Assembly (NCBI GenBank): GCA_008828725.1 | Contig: MEHQ01002595.1 | Span: 310,001-374,000 of the forward strand | DNA length: 64,000 nucleotides | Source of the DNA: Saccharina japonica | Lineage: Eukaryota; Sar; Phaeophyceae; Laminariales; Laminariaceae | Reading direction: 5' to 3' | Part shown: piece after piece, positions 25,401 to 36,188 of the stretch | Position numbering within the stretch: position 1 is the stretch's first letter | Layout: the number at the start of each line of letters is the position of its first letter | Translations under genes and position numbers: made by a program | Notes under the pieces: model-generated | Told to the model about the DNA's origin: nothing | Database searches by the model: none | Seen by the model: the letters and a program-made list of their open reading frames with translations, nothing else

Positions 25401-26739
25401 CGGAGGGTGGGGGGGGCGGCTGACGTTCGATGATGGGGCCCTCGTGTCATTGATAAGGGGGAAGTTTCAAATCCGTCTGGCAGATTAGAGCGTCATCTGT
25501 ATCATCTTTATATCATCTACATCGTTCTAGATACATCTACACAATAATCTTGCATTCTACATCATCATTCTATATTCATCTACATTAGGTCTGCATCACA
25601 CAACAGCATCCTACATAAATCTACACCCATCTGCATTCATCTGTTGTTTCATCTACAATCATCTTACATCAATTCTACACCATCTAACATCGGTCCACGG
25701 CCATATACACCATTTATATCATCTACATGCATCTAGAAAAATCTAGACGATCTAGATAATCTACATATTCTAACTGCTTGTTCTGAGATGCACAGGGACC
25801 AACAGCAATCGAGACCACCGCTTAAGACAATACCTAACATGGCACGGGAAGTTCAAGACGGCCCAGCACCACAACAACTAGGAACACCACCTGGGATTAA
25901 ACAACCACGGCTGCCTAGGTATGTGAACCACTTAGAGGCGGCGCGCGTACCTGGAAGAATGCTTGAAGTTTGCCGCTCCCGCTTCCCCGCTGTTGCCGCA
26001 TGCGGTTATGGCGCTGGCTGTACGTTATCTCGTTCCCGGGCAACGCCTCTCACGCGCATAGTCTGCGATTTGGCATTCACAATATAAGAGCACGAGGAGA
26101 AAAGCAGGTTCGTTTAAGCTCGCGATTGGTATTATCGCTTCAGGGGTAGGAGAGGGGGGTTGTGTTGAAAAGAGCGAGGCAGCGGCTGGGGGCCGAAGAA
26201 GGAAGGGAGCATCAACGTCCTGCTTCTAGTAATGTTCGGCATTACACTTTTACGGCCACGTGGCAACATTTCCCACCTCGGGGCGGATCAATCCTATACG
26301 CTTCGGTCGCACACTTCATTCATTACACCGGACGCCATCAATCGATGCCTAGTTGAATGATCTAAGATATTTTAGGGTTAGAGAAATTCCTCAATTCCTG
26401 TATGATTATTGTATGATCTTGTATGAATCTGTATGATCTACGCTCACGTGCCGGCTGGAAGCCATACCAATTTGCATTGGCCTACTACCGTATAGGATAT
26501 GTTTCGATCTGTATTGATCTACCTCACGTGCCGGCTGGAAGCCATACCAATTTGCATTGGTCTCAAGCTACGTGATAGGATTATGTCTTCCTGGGCGGGA
26601 TTCTGTACTATACAGATCCTGCACCAGCACCTTAGAACGGAAGGTTAGGGATCTAGATTATCTTATCTTGTTAGATGATTCTATTTCCTGTAGATGATCT
26701 ATCATGAAGGATGATCTATCTGAAGAATGATCTGGTACG
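19444..26739 (+). repeat. ~7.3 kb repeat block, copy 3
   Basis: Appears identical to copy 2 (7363-14658) over all 7296 bp and is joined directly to the right arm of the inverted repeat. Internal features are those of copy 1. It ends at the N at 26740. Confidence 0.9.
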
Positions 26740-26740
26740 N
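26740..26740. other. Single N, probable assembly join
   Basis: Separates block 3 from sequence that is an exact restart of the inverted-repeat spacer (16637 onward). Confidence 0.8.
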
Positions 26741-27374
26741 CGGTTCGTTGTGGAGTTTGCGCGGTGATCACACACACCATCGCACACCGCGTTGCTTGAT
26801 ACAGCGATACAGCGGCTATCTTCTCTTACGCTCGACGAGATCAGCGCTTGCTTCTTACCGCAGTGGGTGCGAGCCCGTGTGCACAGGTTTTTGCGCGAGG
26901 CTGTTGCTCGTGCCAAATACCGCCTCACGACTGCCTTGCGCCTGGTTTCGGCACATCAGTGCACCATAACATCCCCCCACCCATACTGGCGGTCTTGCTA
27001 GATCATGTGTGCGGGGTTGATAACCTCATCTCCGCACAAGGGGAATGATCGTATCGCGTAGTGTGTATATGGTAAGGCATCCGCGAGGCAGATACGTAGT
27101 GATACCCATTGCTGTCTCTGGAAGTGGCCACACCAGAAATTAAATCAATTCATTGGAGGCTGTCGTCCAAATGCAAGTCCGCCTCACAGGTGGTTCTTGG
27201 CAAGATGCAGCTCACCCTCCATGCGACTCGCTCAACACCTCACGGCGCTTCGCGCTTGGTGCAAGCAATGTCTGCCTGGTTGGTGAAAACTCAACGTGCT
27301 CCGTCCCGGCATTGTAGGGATGCGAGGGTCTATGGTCATACCACTACGGCCGTGCACGATATGAGTACACCCCC
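26741..27374 (+). repeat. Second copy of the inverted-repeat spacer
   Basis: Matches 16637-17270 from its first base. I infer that this is the real continuation of the left arm at 16636, because the PPR gene resumes downstream at 28149. Confidence 0.85.
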
Positions 27375-27760
27375 CCCCCCCGCCACCAACACAATCTGTT
27401 ATGGCCCAGGGGGGGGGGGGGGGGCTCGCCAATCGGCTTCCGCTAATAGCCGCCAAACCAGACGTGCTCCGTCCCGGCATTTATTTAGGGGAGCGAGGGC
27501 CTGTGACCATACGACTATGGCCATGCATGACATGAGTGCCCCCCCCCCCGGGCCTCACAAGCGGTTCTTAGTAGGATACAGCTCGCCCTTCATGCGACTC
27601 GCCCAACACCTCGCGGCGCTTCGCGCTTGGTGCTAGCAATGTCTGCCTGGTCGGTGAAAACCCGACATGCTCCGTCACGATATTGTAGGGATGCGCGGGT
27701 CTATGGTCATACGACTATGGCCATGCGTGAATACGAAGTACCCCCCCCCCCGCCCCCAAT
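27375..27760 (+). repeat. Tandem poly-C/poly-G tracts and repeat F copies
   Basis: Homopolymer runs of C and G (about 27369-27382, 27410-27424, 27541-27550, 27741-27752) separate a partial repeat F (about 27460-27540) and a fuller one (27566-27746). No gene is seen. Confidence 0.65.
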
Positions 27761-27984
27761 AGAGAGTAGAATTCACATAGTGGGATAATGTGAAATGTAC
27801 AAGGACGAACGGGATGTGTTGGAAAAGGAAATGAGAAAACAGACGAGTGTGACATGGAGAAGTTTGGTACACTAGATAGTAGCGAGAAAACGATCGCTAT
27901 ACTAGGAGATAGATGGTGGCCAAAGGCGGCGAACCAGGAAGCGGGTAGGATTAGCAAAAAGTGTAATTGTAACATGTGGAAACG

Positions 27985-28110
27985 ACGTAATGAGCGCCCA
28001 AATGTTGGAGGTGTCTCTGTTTGAGGAGTAGGAACGGTGCTCAATCTCGAAAGAGTTGTGTGGTCAAGGGCCAAATGACTAAGGCAAGCAACAAATGAGT
28101 ACCCCCCCGC
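27985..28110 (-). repeat. Repeat E, minus strand
   Basis: GAGCGCCCAAATGTTGGAGG, then GTAGGAACGGTGCTC, then AAGGCAAGCAACAAATGAGT, ending in C-rich sequence. It lies just upstream of the PPR terminal exon, inside the intron. Confidence 0.7.
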
Positions 28111-28148
28111 CCCCGCCCCCGCCTCCTGCCGCCGTCTTGACACGATAG

Positions 28149-28461
28149 AGAGGACGCTGCCCAAGAAATATTGGACTCGATGGCTTCGGAGTGCGTGGAA
28201 CCAGACGCGCGGTGCTACCGGTTTGCCGCGGAGGCGTGTCTTGGCACCGGGGACGATGGGAAACAATCCCCTGAAGCTGAGCGCCTCTTAGGGATCGCTA
28301 TGAGGCTAGAAGCCTCGAGGGAGAGCGTTGACCTTGAAGAGAAAGGGGACGGGAGTTCCGTCGAGAATGGTGCACTGGACTTGTTAAATGCTACTACGCT
28401 TGGCGCCTTGTTAGAGACATCCCTAGGTGAAGATTTTTCGGGTTTCGGTTCAGATGTATAA
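28149..28461 (+). CDS. PPR protein, terminal exon
   Basis: Follows the acceptor ...CACGATAG at 28148. Its first base completes the AG left by the exon ending at 16294 (AGA, Arg). The frame then reads EDAAQEILDSMASECVEPDA, RCYRFAAEACLGTG and a third, degenerate repeat (EAERLLGIAMRL), followed by an acidic tail ending GEDFSGFGSDV and TAA. EILDSM...VEPD is a typical end of a PPR motif, and the joined Tyr-to-Tyr distance is 35. A local ATG at 28180 exists, but the PPR homology begins upstream of it, so this is an exon rather than a short gene. As assembled the intron is 11.85 kb; if 26741 follows 16636 it is 1.75 kb. Confidence 0.82.
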
Positions 28462-28885
28462 TACGCGCGTGGGAATGTGCAGGCGGGTAGGGTCGCTTTG
28501 CCTTTGCTATATGCACCCACTACCCGAATTGGTGTCTTGAATTGGTTAGTGTGGGAAATAATTAATTCATGAATTCATACGAAGTAGTATTTCAAGACGT
28601 CAGCAACCAGTTTCTATATTCGAGGCACACGATGCTTTTTTGTTGCTGCTTTGGAAAAAACTAGGCACTGTTTTTTTTTTACGGTAGGGCGTGCTGTCAT
28701 TTATTTACCCTAGGCGGAAGTCCTCTTGTGAATGACCCTCACGGTGGAGTTTTAATGGGTCATTCTTGTGAAGGATCATGTGGTTGTTTAGTGCAGTTCA
28801 GCATTACATACCAGGTAGGCCCTCCAGCTGTTGGTTGTGGCAACGTGGCAAGGATGCCAACGACAAAAAATAAACGGCGTTTTTT
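28462..28885. other. 3' flank of the PPR gene
   Basis: AT-rich sequence with no convincing coding frame. It probably includes the PPR 3' untranslated region. Confidence 0.4.
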
Positions 28886-29039
28886 TTGCGGCCAAGAAGC
28901 GTTGCGACGTGCTCAGCAAAAGAAAGCCAGTTTCGAGCTATTGCGGAGTTTAATGCCAATAGCCGGTTTCGAGAAATCGTGGAGCTTTACAAGAACGACA
29001 CAGCCATTAAATTAAACACGTACCGGTACATATTGCAAG
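28886..29039 (+). CDS. Possible exon, unrecognised
   Basis: A frame containing AKESQFRAIAEFNANSRFRE and IVELYKNDTAIKLNTYRYIL resembles coding sequence and loosely resembles a PPR unit. It reaches CAAG followed by GTTTCC, a weak donor at 29040. The frame stays open to 29257, so the boundary is uncertain. Phase 1 at the donor would fit either acceptor proposed for the next exon. Confidence 0.35.
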
Positions 29040-29325
29040 GTTTCCCTTGGGAGGAAGGCGTTCGGGGACGTGGGGTGAGGGTTGTCTCAAGGCAAAAATC
29101 CGGTGTTTTTGTTTTTTGTGCAGATGAAGAAAAACGAAAGACCTATATACCAGCCTTTGAAATCGAACTTTTGATCTCTGTACGTACAGCTGTGCAGCCC
29201 AAACAAACGAAAGACATACTCGTAGTGACCAGCAAAACGAAATCGGTACATACATAATTCGGCATTTTTTTGCTAATCGTCGCTGATTTGTTATGTTCGC
29301 CATATTGGATTGTTTACCCTCGCAG

Positions 29326-29575
29326 CGAATAGCCGCATCAACCTGCCTAAGATGGATCGACTGATGATGTACCCACGCAATTCGAGCGCTCTTGCGCTGA
29401 ATTACAAAACGGGACCGTTCAGCAGACGACAGAGAAACGTCTCAAGAAGAATGATGCGGAGTGTAAACAACGCTTTTGTCAAATACGCGTCAAGATGGGA
29501 CGCGACCATATATTCCCATACTACGGTACTCCCCGGCTTGAGCGAGAGCCCATTAGGGTTTGCCGGAAAGCGCTG
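29326..29575 (+). CDS. Probable exon, frame uncertain
   Basis: Bounded by a good acceptor (TTTACCCTCGCAG at 29325) and a strong donor (CTG then GTAAGAAG at 29576). Two frames are open. One covers the whole exon (MDRLMMYPRNSSALALNYKT). The other would start after AAG at 29351 and reads ECKQRFCQIRVKMG, then RDHIFPYYGTPRLEREPIRV; it looks more protein-like. No family is recognised. It may belong to a gene downstream of the PPR gene; a possible later segment (QQTLVGQVQRYTSTQPNPTP at about 29880) is open but unsupported. Confidence 0.45.
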
Positions 29576-29664
29576 GTAAGAAGCCGGTGTACGTATATGG
29601 GTCTACGGATGATTGATGAATTGGCATACATCGCATACCCACGCGCCCCCGATGCCCCCTCTCC

Positions 29665-29796
29665 TGCCACGCGCTTGGTGCTAGGAATGCCTGTCTGGTC
29701 GGTGAAAACCCGGCATGCTCCATCTCGGCATTGTAGGGATGCGAGGGTCTATGGTCGTACGACTACGGCCATGCATGAAATGAAGTACACCCCCCC
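29665..29796 (+). repeat. Repeat F
   Basis: ACGCGCTTGGTGCTAGGAAT, then GGCATTGTAGGGATGCGAGG, ending in a C run at 29789. Confidence 0.7.
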
Positions 29797-30159
29797 TCCC
29801 GCCTCTTGGTGCCAAACCCTGCCCAGCACCAAAACCGGTATTATGCAGCCCCCCTAAATGCAGGACGGGTATATATGCAGCAAACGCTCGTGGGTCAAGT
29901 TCAACGTTACACATCGACCCAGCCCAACCCGACCCCCCGACCTAACCCTAACTCAAATAACCCATTGGGGGGCTCGAGGTCGGCAGGGGCAGGGGCAGTC
30001 ACGCGGTTCCACCGCGTTTTTGGTGGCGTTAGTTTTTGTGAAAAACGTTTGGGCGGCCGAAAGGACAGCCTCGACCAATAGGGACTCACGACGCGTGCTA
30101 CGGTAGAGGTAGCACGTTTTGACTGAAATGATTTCTGACTGACGGGGCTCCATAATAGC

Positions 30160-30245
30160 CCCTTAGGAACTGGTCCCCCACATATTTGGGGACAAAGTAC
30201 TTGGAATTAGTGTGGGATGTTTTTTTTCAGTCCTGAATGGCTTAA
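30160..30245. repeat. MITE-A1
   Basis: CTTAGGAACTGGTCCCCCAC, the core GGACAAAGTACTTGGAATTA, and TCCTGAATGGCTTAA. Nested in MITE-B. Confidence 0.7.
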
Positions 30246-30307
30246 TAACTAAAATCGTCGGAATTTCATGATTCTTGTGTTGCACTATAATAGTTTTCAT
30301 TTCATCC

Positions 30308-30404
30308 TTAACCCTTTTGGGACTGCAGTCCCATTTTGGGGACAAACCACTCAAATTCTAAGTAACTTGTCCCCAAAACGGGACTCCAGTTCTATAAGGG
30401 TTAA
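30308..30404. repeat. MITE-A2
   Basis: TTAA, CCCTTTTGGGACTGCAGTCC, two TTGGGGACA/TGTCCCCAA boxes, then AAGGG and TTAA. Clean tetranucleotide flanks. Confidence 0.78.
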
Positions 30405-31687
30405 CGCACGGAATTATTCATCGGGTATTATACTAGCACTTTTTGTTTTCGTAAAAAAAAAAAAGTTTTCGGTTAAGGTATAGAGCCCCCACAAAAAGCG
30501 TTGTGCACCTTTACCGTCGGGAAGTTTGCTGGGAACCCTTGGCTGGCATACCGGTCCTGCATTTAGGTCGAATCGAATAATTTACCCCAGCAGGTACCAA
30601 AAAAAGAGCCCCAGAGGCGTGCTATTATCGTGCTCCTTACATTGCACTGCTGTTGTTGCACCTTAGCACTACAAACACGAAAGGGAATAATTACTGTATT
30701 AATACCGTATCATACTCATGTTACATGCGCGAATCAACTCGAAAAAAAACTCGCGTGGTTCACTTCAACAAGAAGGTATGAATCGTATTACAGTACGTAG
30801 TAGCTGTTTGTTGCCTAAGTGGCACAACTCGGTACGTAGATAGCTCGACTAAGCGTGATCCACCAAGCCTGACCTCGTTCAACGGAACTGACAAAAAAAC
30901 AGGTGGCCCGCCCTCCATGCATGTCCCTGTCACTGCGAACTGCGAACTGCCCGGTATACTGCACTGCTGTCGTATACCTAGTATACTACTATTTTGCGCT
31001 CCTGGCGATCACTTGATTTTAGGTATTGGGTTGGACGAGGCTAGCAACCAAGCTTCTCTCAATCCTGGGGCCATCGATCTGATTGGGTCACAAATGTATT
31101 TCGAAACAACTTCTCGTATGGAGGTAGAACTTAATTAACTTCCAATAACTCAAGTCGTCCACTCAAATTAATTTCGCCAGTACAGTTTACAATGCCCACC
31201 AGCTTTTATACCTGGTACAGCCGTAGACTACAAGAAAAACAGAGTACATTCTCCATGGCATCCGCTGGCGCATTACAGTACACCGCGAAACACGCCTACT
31301 ACAGCGTGAAAACCCGCTGGACTTGTACCAGGAAGACGCCAACAAAAAACGGAAGGGGGGTACTGAATCTACTATCGTGCGCGCGGCTCAAAAAAAAAGA
31401 CAAGACAAAAAACGAAGTCGGGACTAAGGGTAAGGGTGAGCCTCTGTGCGACGTCGGTCGACTTTTTTTCCCCCTGGGTATATATAAACTTGGTACGGCA
31501 AATCGGGGAACACAAAAAAAAACAAGAAAAAACATCAACTCCTGTGCGACATCGAATGCATCAAACGTAGGACAGAGCACGATTTAAGGTACTAAATGTC
31601 ATCTACGTAAGAGTATAACCTGCCCTTATGAGATTCTGTTTATTAATATGAATACTAAACACATCCCTCCCGGGAAACTTGTCTACT

Positions 31688-32140
31688 GCAGATCATACAG
31701 ATCATACAGCTCAGGAATACAGCTCATACAGATCACACAGATCACACAGATCATACAGATCATATAGATCATACAGATCATACAGATCATACAGATCATA
31801 TGAGATTATGTTTATTACTAGTAAACATATCCCAACCCGGCAACATGAGCTAGATCATACAGATCATACAGATCACACAGATCATACAGATCATACAGAT
31901 CAGGAGTGCATCTGCCGTGAAAGGCCTACTGCTTGTAGATCATCTACAGATATATAGATCAGATAGGTCATCTAGGTAATAACCTGCCGTTATGAGATGT
32001 TGTGTGCAGATAGATCAGATTATGCTTAGTAAACATATCCTAGATAAAACTGGTACATATTCAACATACGGCTCCCACCCGACAACAGGAGCTAGATCGT
32101 ACAGATCATACAGATCATACAGATCATCTGCTCTGAAAGG
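31688..32140. repeat. AGATCATAC 9-bp array in three clusters
   Basis: Runs of AGATCATAC/AGATCACAC at about 31688-31805, 31855-31905 and 32095-32130. They are separated by similar spacers (each has GAGATTATGTTTATTA- or ATGAGATGTTGT-like sequence and an AAACATATCC motif), so the clusters themselves look duplicated. Because the unit is 9 bases, all frames stay open and give false Ser-Tyr-Arg or Asp-His-Thr proteins. Confidence 0.75.
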
Positions 32141-32651
32141 TCTGCGGCTTGGAGATCATGAACTGAGAATTATCTATAAATGATCTGTCGCACAAGTGGA
32201 AAGTATGTTTGATGCTTTTTGGTGCAGCAAACCAGGAACAAAAAAAAAACAAAAAAAATCACCCAACTCCTCCTGGAGGAGGAACACACATATCTCGCTT
32301 CCGTAACATTAGACGGAGCAGTATGAGGAAACATGCAATATACCGGTACACTCGGGCCAGGGTTCTGTCGCACGTAGACAGACCCCTGTGCGACATCGAT
32401 CGAACATGTCCTTTTGGCAAAAAAACTTCTACGTACCCTTGACGCGGCGAATCAAGAAACGAAAAAAAACTCCCAAGACACGAAACGTCACCTCTCAACT
32501 CCAGGACGAAAACAGCGAGCAAAACACACCATACCATATAGGTATAATATGTATGAACACTTGAGCCACGGCTCCCTTACCAATCAAAACGCGATAATTA
32601 AAATACGAGCACCGAGGTCGCGTGCGGTGTACACGGACGGCATCACGCCTC

Positions 32652-32674
32652 TCATCTACCGGACGATCCCCCCA

Positions 32675-32706
<32 letters not shown>

Positions 32707-33404
32707 GAACCACCGCCCCCTCCCCTCCCCCACCCCCCACCGCCTTCCCTGTTCGTCGTCCCCCCAACGGTGGCATTATAGTGACCGCCACCACCGCTCC
32801 CCCAGGCTCCCTCGCCTTCCCTGTTCGACGTGCCCCCAACCGTGGTGTTAGAGTGACCGCCCCCACCTCCCGTCCTCCCACCGCCTCCGCCTGTTACCCA
32901 ATCCCATAAGCCGCCGCCCCTGTTCGCCGTTCCCCCGTAGACGGTGTTGGGATGGGGGTTTCCACCACCATCTCGGCCTCCTCCTCCTCCTCCTCCTCCA
33001 TCGGTCGCGCTCAACCCCTTGTCCCACCAACCCCACCAACCATGGCCTCCTCCTCCTCTGTTCGAGGTTCCCCCGAGCGCAACATCCGTGTAGGGGTTTC
33101 CAGCTGTGGTGCCATACGTCTCCGCCGGCCCCCTGTTCCCCCAACCCCCCCACCAACCACCACCGCCTCCGCTGTCTCGCCTGTTCGACGTTCCCCCGCG
33201 CGCGACGTTAGAGTAGGCGTTGCCGCTCTCGCGCTCGCGGGCAGAGTTTGTTGACCTCCTGCTCCCCCAGCCCCACCAGCCACCACCGCCTCCTCCCGTT
33301 GGGCTGGGGACGTGTACGTTGGCGGCGCCCATGTACTGTCCGCCCGAAGGAGCGCGCCAGCCGCTGCCATCGCCACCTTCGAGGAGGTGGTTTCGCTCGG
33401 AGGG
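32652..33404 (-). CDS. SARAF-like protein, last exon (Gly-rich tail)
   Basis: Acceptor CGAAGCAG precedes 33404 and the frame starts in phase 0 (PSERNHLLEGGDGSGWRAPS), matching the phase-0 end of the exon at 38838. It is 250 residues long and ends at TGA (32652-32654). It is dominated by glycine with Trp pairs, and carries five spaced units of the form N/H-x-Y/H...V..GGT-S/T/A-NR (for example ARGGTSNR, ALGGTSNR, VYGGTANR). The C-terminus is a pure Gly tract. SARAF proteins end in a cytosolic Pro/Gly-rich tail, but I cannot confirm this repeated motif from known members. Assignment to the SARAF gene rests on strand, order and phase across a 5.4 kb intron; it could instead be a separate glycine-rich protein gene. 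Confidence 0.6.
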
Positions 33405-33449
33405 CTGCTTCGTATGCGGGTCTATATGTCACGGGGAGGCCGTTGCAGG

Positions 33450-33650
33450 GGGGGGGGGCGGGGTGGCGGCGGGGTGGGGGCGCGTACTCATTTGTTGCTT
33501 GCCTTAGTCATTTGACCATTGAACACGCACCCCTTTCGAGACGGAGCACCGTTCCTACTCCTAATAGAGACACCTCCAACATTTGGGCGCTCACTAAGTT
33601 GTTTCCATATATTACAAAGGCGGCGCGCGGGGGGGGGGGGGGGGGGGGGC
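33450..33650 (+). repeat. Poly-G tracts and repeat E, unit 1
   Basis: G-rich sequence (about 33450-33480) followed by repeat E (CTCATTTGTTGCTTGCCTTA, then CGCACCCCTTTCGAGACGGA, then CACCTCCAACATTTGGGCGC), an AT segment and a G run at 33629-33649. Together with the next 170 bp it forms a tandem pair. Confidence 0.75.
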
Positions 33651-33820
33651 GCGTACTCATTTGTTGCTTGCCTTAGTCATTTGACCATTGAACACGCACC
33701 CCTTTCGAGACGGAGCACCGTTCCTACTCCTAATAGAGACACCTCCAACATTTGGGCGCTCACTAAGTTGTTTCCATATATTACAAAGGCGGCGCGCGGG
33801 GGGGGGGGGGGGGGGGATAC
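33651..33820 (+). repeat. Repeat E, unit 2 of tandem pair
   Basis: Near-identical to the preceding unit at a spacing of 170 bases, ending in another G run. Confidence 0.75.
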
Positions 33821-33968
33821 TTCATATTCATGCATGGCCGTAGTCGTATGACCATAGACCCTCGCATCCCTACAATGCCGGGACGGAGCATGTCGGGTTT
33901 TCACCGACCAGGCAGATATTGCTAGCACCAAGCGCGAAGCGCCGTGAGGTGTTCGGCGAGTCGCGGGC
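33817..33968 (-). repeat. Repeat F, inverted
   Basis: CATGCATGGCCGTAGTCGTA, ATCCCTACAATGCCGGGACG and GCGCGAAGCGCCGTGAGGTG are in reverse complement to the plus-strand members. Its poly-G end abuts repeat E, so E and F meet at homopolymers. Confidence 0.7.
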
Positions 33969-33979
33969 GGGGCGGGGGG

Positions 33980-34215
33980 GTACACTCATTGGTTGATTGC
34001 CTTGGTCATTTGGCCACATTGACCACGCATCCCTTTCGAGACGGGGCGCCGTTCCTACTCCTAATAGAGACACATCCAACATTTGGGCGCTCGTCGCGTT
34101 ACATATTACATAAAAACTGGGGGAGGGGGGGGGGTGGGGGGGCGTACTCATTTGTTGCTTGCCATACTGTCGTCATTTGAACATTGACCACGCATCCCTT
34201 TCGAGACGGAGCAGG
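33980..34215 (+). repeat. Repeat E, one longer and one truncated copy
   Basis: Copy at about 33983-34097 and a partial copy at 34145-34213, separated by a G-rich run (34123-34141). Confidence 0.65.
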
Positions 34216-34268
34216 GGGGGGGTGATCGTTGGGGGTGAATGATACCGTGATTTTGGTTATTAATACTG

Positions 34269-35070
34269 CAGTAGTGGTCCCTCTATAGTGCCATGGTCCC
34301 TCTATACTGCCGGTGTGTGCCAGGCCAATAAACCGGCATTATTCCGCACACTGCCACACTGGTTAACCCCATCTATGCCACGCGATTTCACCGGCACTAT
34401 ATCGGGCACCGGCATTATATGGGGCACCGACATTATAGCGGACACTGCCGCACTGATTAATCCCATCTGTGCCAAGCGATTTCACAGGCATTATATCGGG
34501 CACCGGCGATATAGAGGACATCGGCATTATATAGGGTACCAGCATTATAGCGGACACCGGCATTATTCCGCACACTACCACACTGGTTAATCCCGTCTGT
34601 GCCAAGCGATTTCACCGGCCCTATAGCGAGCAACGGCACTATAGAGGACACCGGCATTATATAGGGCACCGGCATTATAGCGGACACCGGCATTATTCCG
34701 CACACTACCACACTGGTTAATCCCGTCTGTGCCAAGCGATTTCACCGGCATTATATCGGGCACCGGCATTATAGAGGACACCGGCATTATATAGGGCACC
34801 GGCATTATTCCGCACACTACCGCACTGGTTAATCCCATCTGTGCCAAGCGATTTCACCCGCCCTATAGCGGGCAACGGCATTATATAGGGCACCGGCATT
34901 ATAGCGGACACCGGCATTATTCCGCACACTGCCACACTGGTTAATCCCGTATGTGCCAAGCGATTTCACAGGCACTAACTATAGCGGGCAACGGCATTAT
35001 AGAGAACACCGGCATTATATAGGGCACCGGCATTATAGAGGGCACCGGCATTATAGAGGGACCCCTGCTG
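34269..35070. repeat. Inverted-end element filled by a tandem array (MITE-D group)
   Basis: The left end CAGTAGTGGTCCCTCTATAG and the complement of the right end (CAGCAGGGGTCCCTCTATAA) match, with TA following the right end. From about 34330 to 35055 it holds five or six units of about 90-130 bases (markers CACACTGGTTAATCCC and GTGCCAAGCGATTTCAC), each padded with a variable number of 18-base units such as CACCGGCATTATATAGGG. Open frames through it are repeat artefacts. Confidence 0.75.
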
Positions 35071-35419
35071 TACTTCACACATCGGATAAAAAAAATGACG
35101 TCGGCGGCTGCTTGATGTTGTTATGCCTATCATGCTTTTTTCGTAAAAACGGGGCGACCAACACACGGGAAACCGCCATCGAACGCCATGGAAACCCCCA
35201 CGTAGCACTTGCATATTACTGACTACTGTACTGCTGTATTGCTGTATTGCTGTATAGATCAATCTAAGGACGACAATAATCGGGGGAGGGAACACAAGCA
35301 AACAAGCACCGCGTGGTGGCAGACCCCTGCTTAGCCGCCACCACCACCGCCGCCTGCTGCGACGGAAGATAACGCCTCCGTGTCGGTTCACTCACGTATC
35401 CAAGTGGTTGCTCCCGTGT

Positions 35420-36180
35420 TGTGGTCCACGTAGAACGTTTCTCTCGAGTTAGGGTCCAGTCTAGCCTCCCACCCCTGGCGAAAACGCGCGAAAAAAATAA
35501 GACAGGGGAGGGGGGAGCACAGGACAGGGGAGCTTCGAGGGGTCAGACTTTAGTCGGGCACGGATTGGGACGCGGGGGAACCTTATATATGTTCTATGAG
35601 TGAATTACTGCGCTTTGCGGGGGGGTTCTTCGATGGTCAGACTTAAATTTACTCATATATCCTTTGTAGCTACGTATATACGTACGCAGCGTGTGTTTTG
35701 TCCCTGGCGCTGGCGCTGCAGCGCATGCGGCCATCAGAGAGCACGGGGACATTCTACGCACGGTGGTCAGCCTTTGTTCAGCTACGCGATGAGTACGGAA
35801 GCGTGTTCTTGGTCAGGGAGCTACGTAGCTTTCTCTCCATGGGGGCAAACTTTAGTATTCAGCCACGTTGCGGAAGTGTTAGGGAGGTTCGAGATGACCA
35901 GACTTTGATGCAGCGAGACAAGTTTTTTTGTCGCTGCTGTCGCTTGCAGCGCATGAGCCGGTGTCGGGATCGGGTCGAAAGCTTGGCGTGTGCCACGGGC
36001 AGAGGCGCCCCGTTTTTTTTTTGTAGGTTCCTTCCCTCACTCACCGTTATTTTTTCGTGAGGGTCCTCTCCTCACTTAAGAAGGGGTACGAGTACACTTT
36101 TAACTACCCGAAACAATATTTTCAGAGGAAACGAAAAAAAACGCTCAACCCCCGAGGAACAAGCGCATTTTACCGTTGGC
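35420..36180. other. Gene-free stretch with two similar segments
   Basis: Two related segments occur (CTGGCGCTGCAGCGCATGCG near 35707 and GTCGCTTGCAGCGCATGAGC near 35937). Several GGTCAGACTT-like motifs occur nearby. A frame at 35698-36058 is open but shows no domain. This is within the last SARAF intron. Confidence 0.4.
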
Positions 36181-36188
36181 CAAAGTCG

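Larger units (their letters stand above)
30090..30519. repeat. MITE-B with two MITE-A insertions
   Basis: Left end GACGCGTGCTACGGTAGAGG; right end TGCACCTTTACCGTCGG. The interior reads AAAATCGTCGGAATTTCATG and GTGTTGCACTATAATAG. MITE-A elements lie at 30160-30245 and 30308-30404, each bounded by TTAA or a near match. Confidence 0.7.

Noticed and set aside
28171..28461. A stand-alone short gene starting near 28171.
   Set aside because: It would need a TTG start or an internal ATG, and its PPR homology extends upstream to the acceptor at 28148; it is a terminal exon.
31679..31957. An Arg/Ser/Tyr-rich protein, superficially like an SR protein.
   Set aside because: It is the AGATCATAC array translated; all frames give repeats.
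34363..34959. Several similar 80-92 codon minus-strand frames (MAQTGLTSVVVCGIMPV type).
   Set aside because: They repeat with the tandem array period and start at the same place in each unit; no evidence of a gene.
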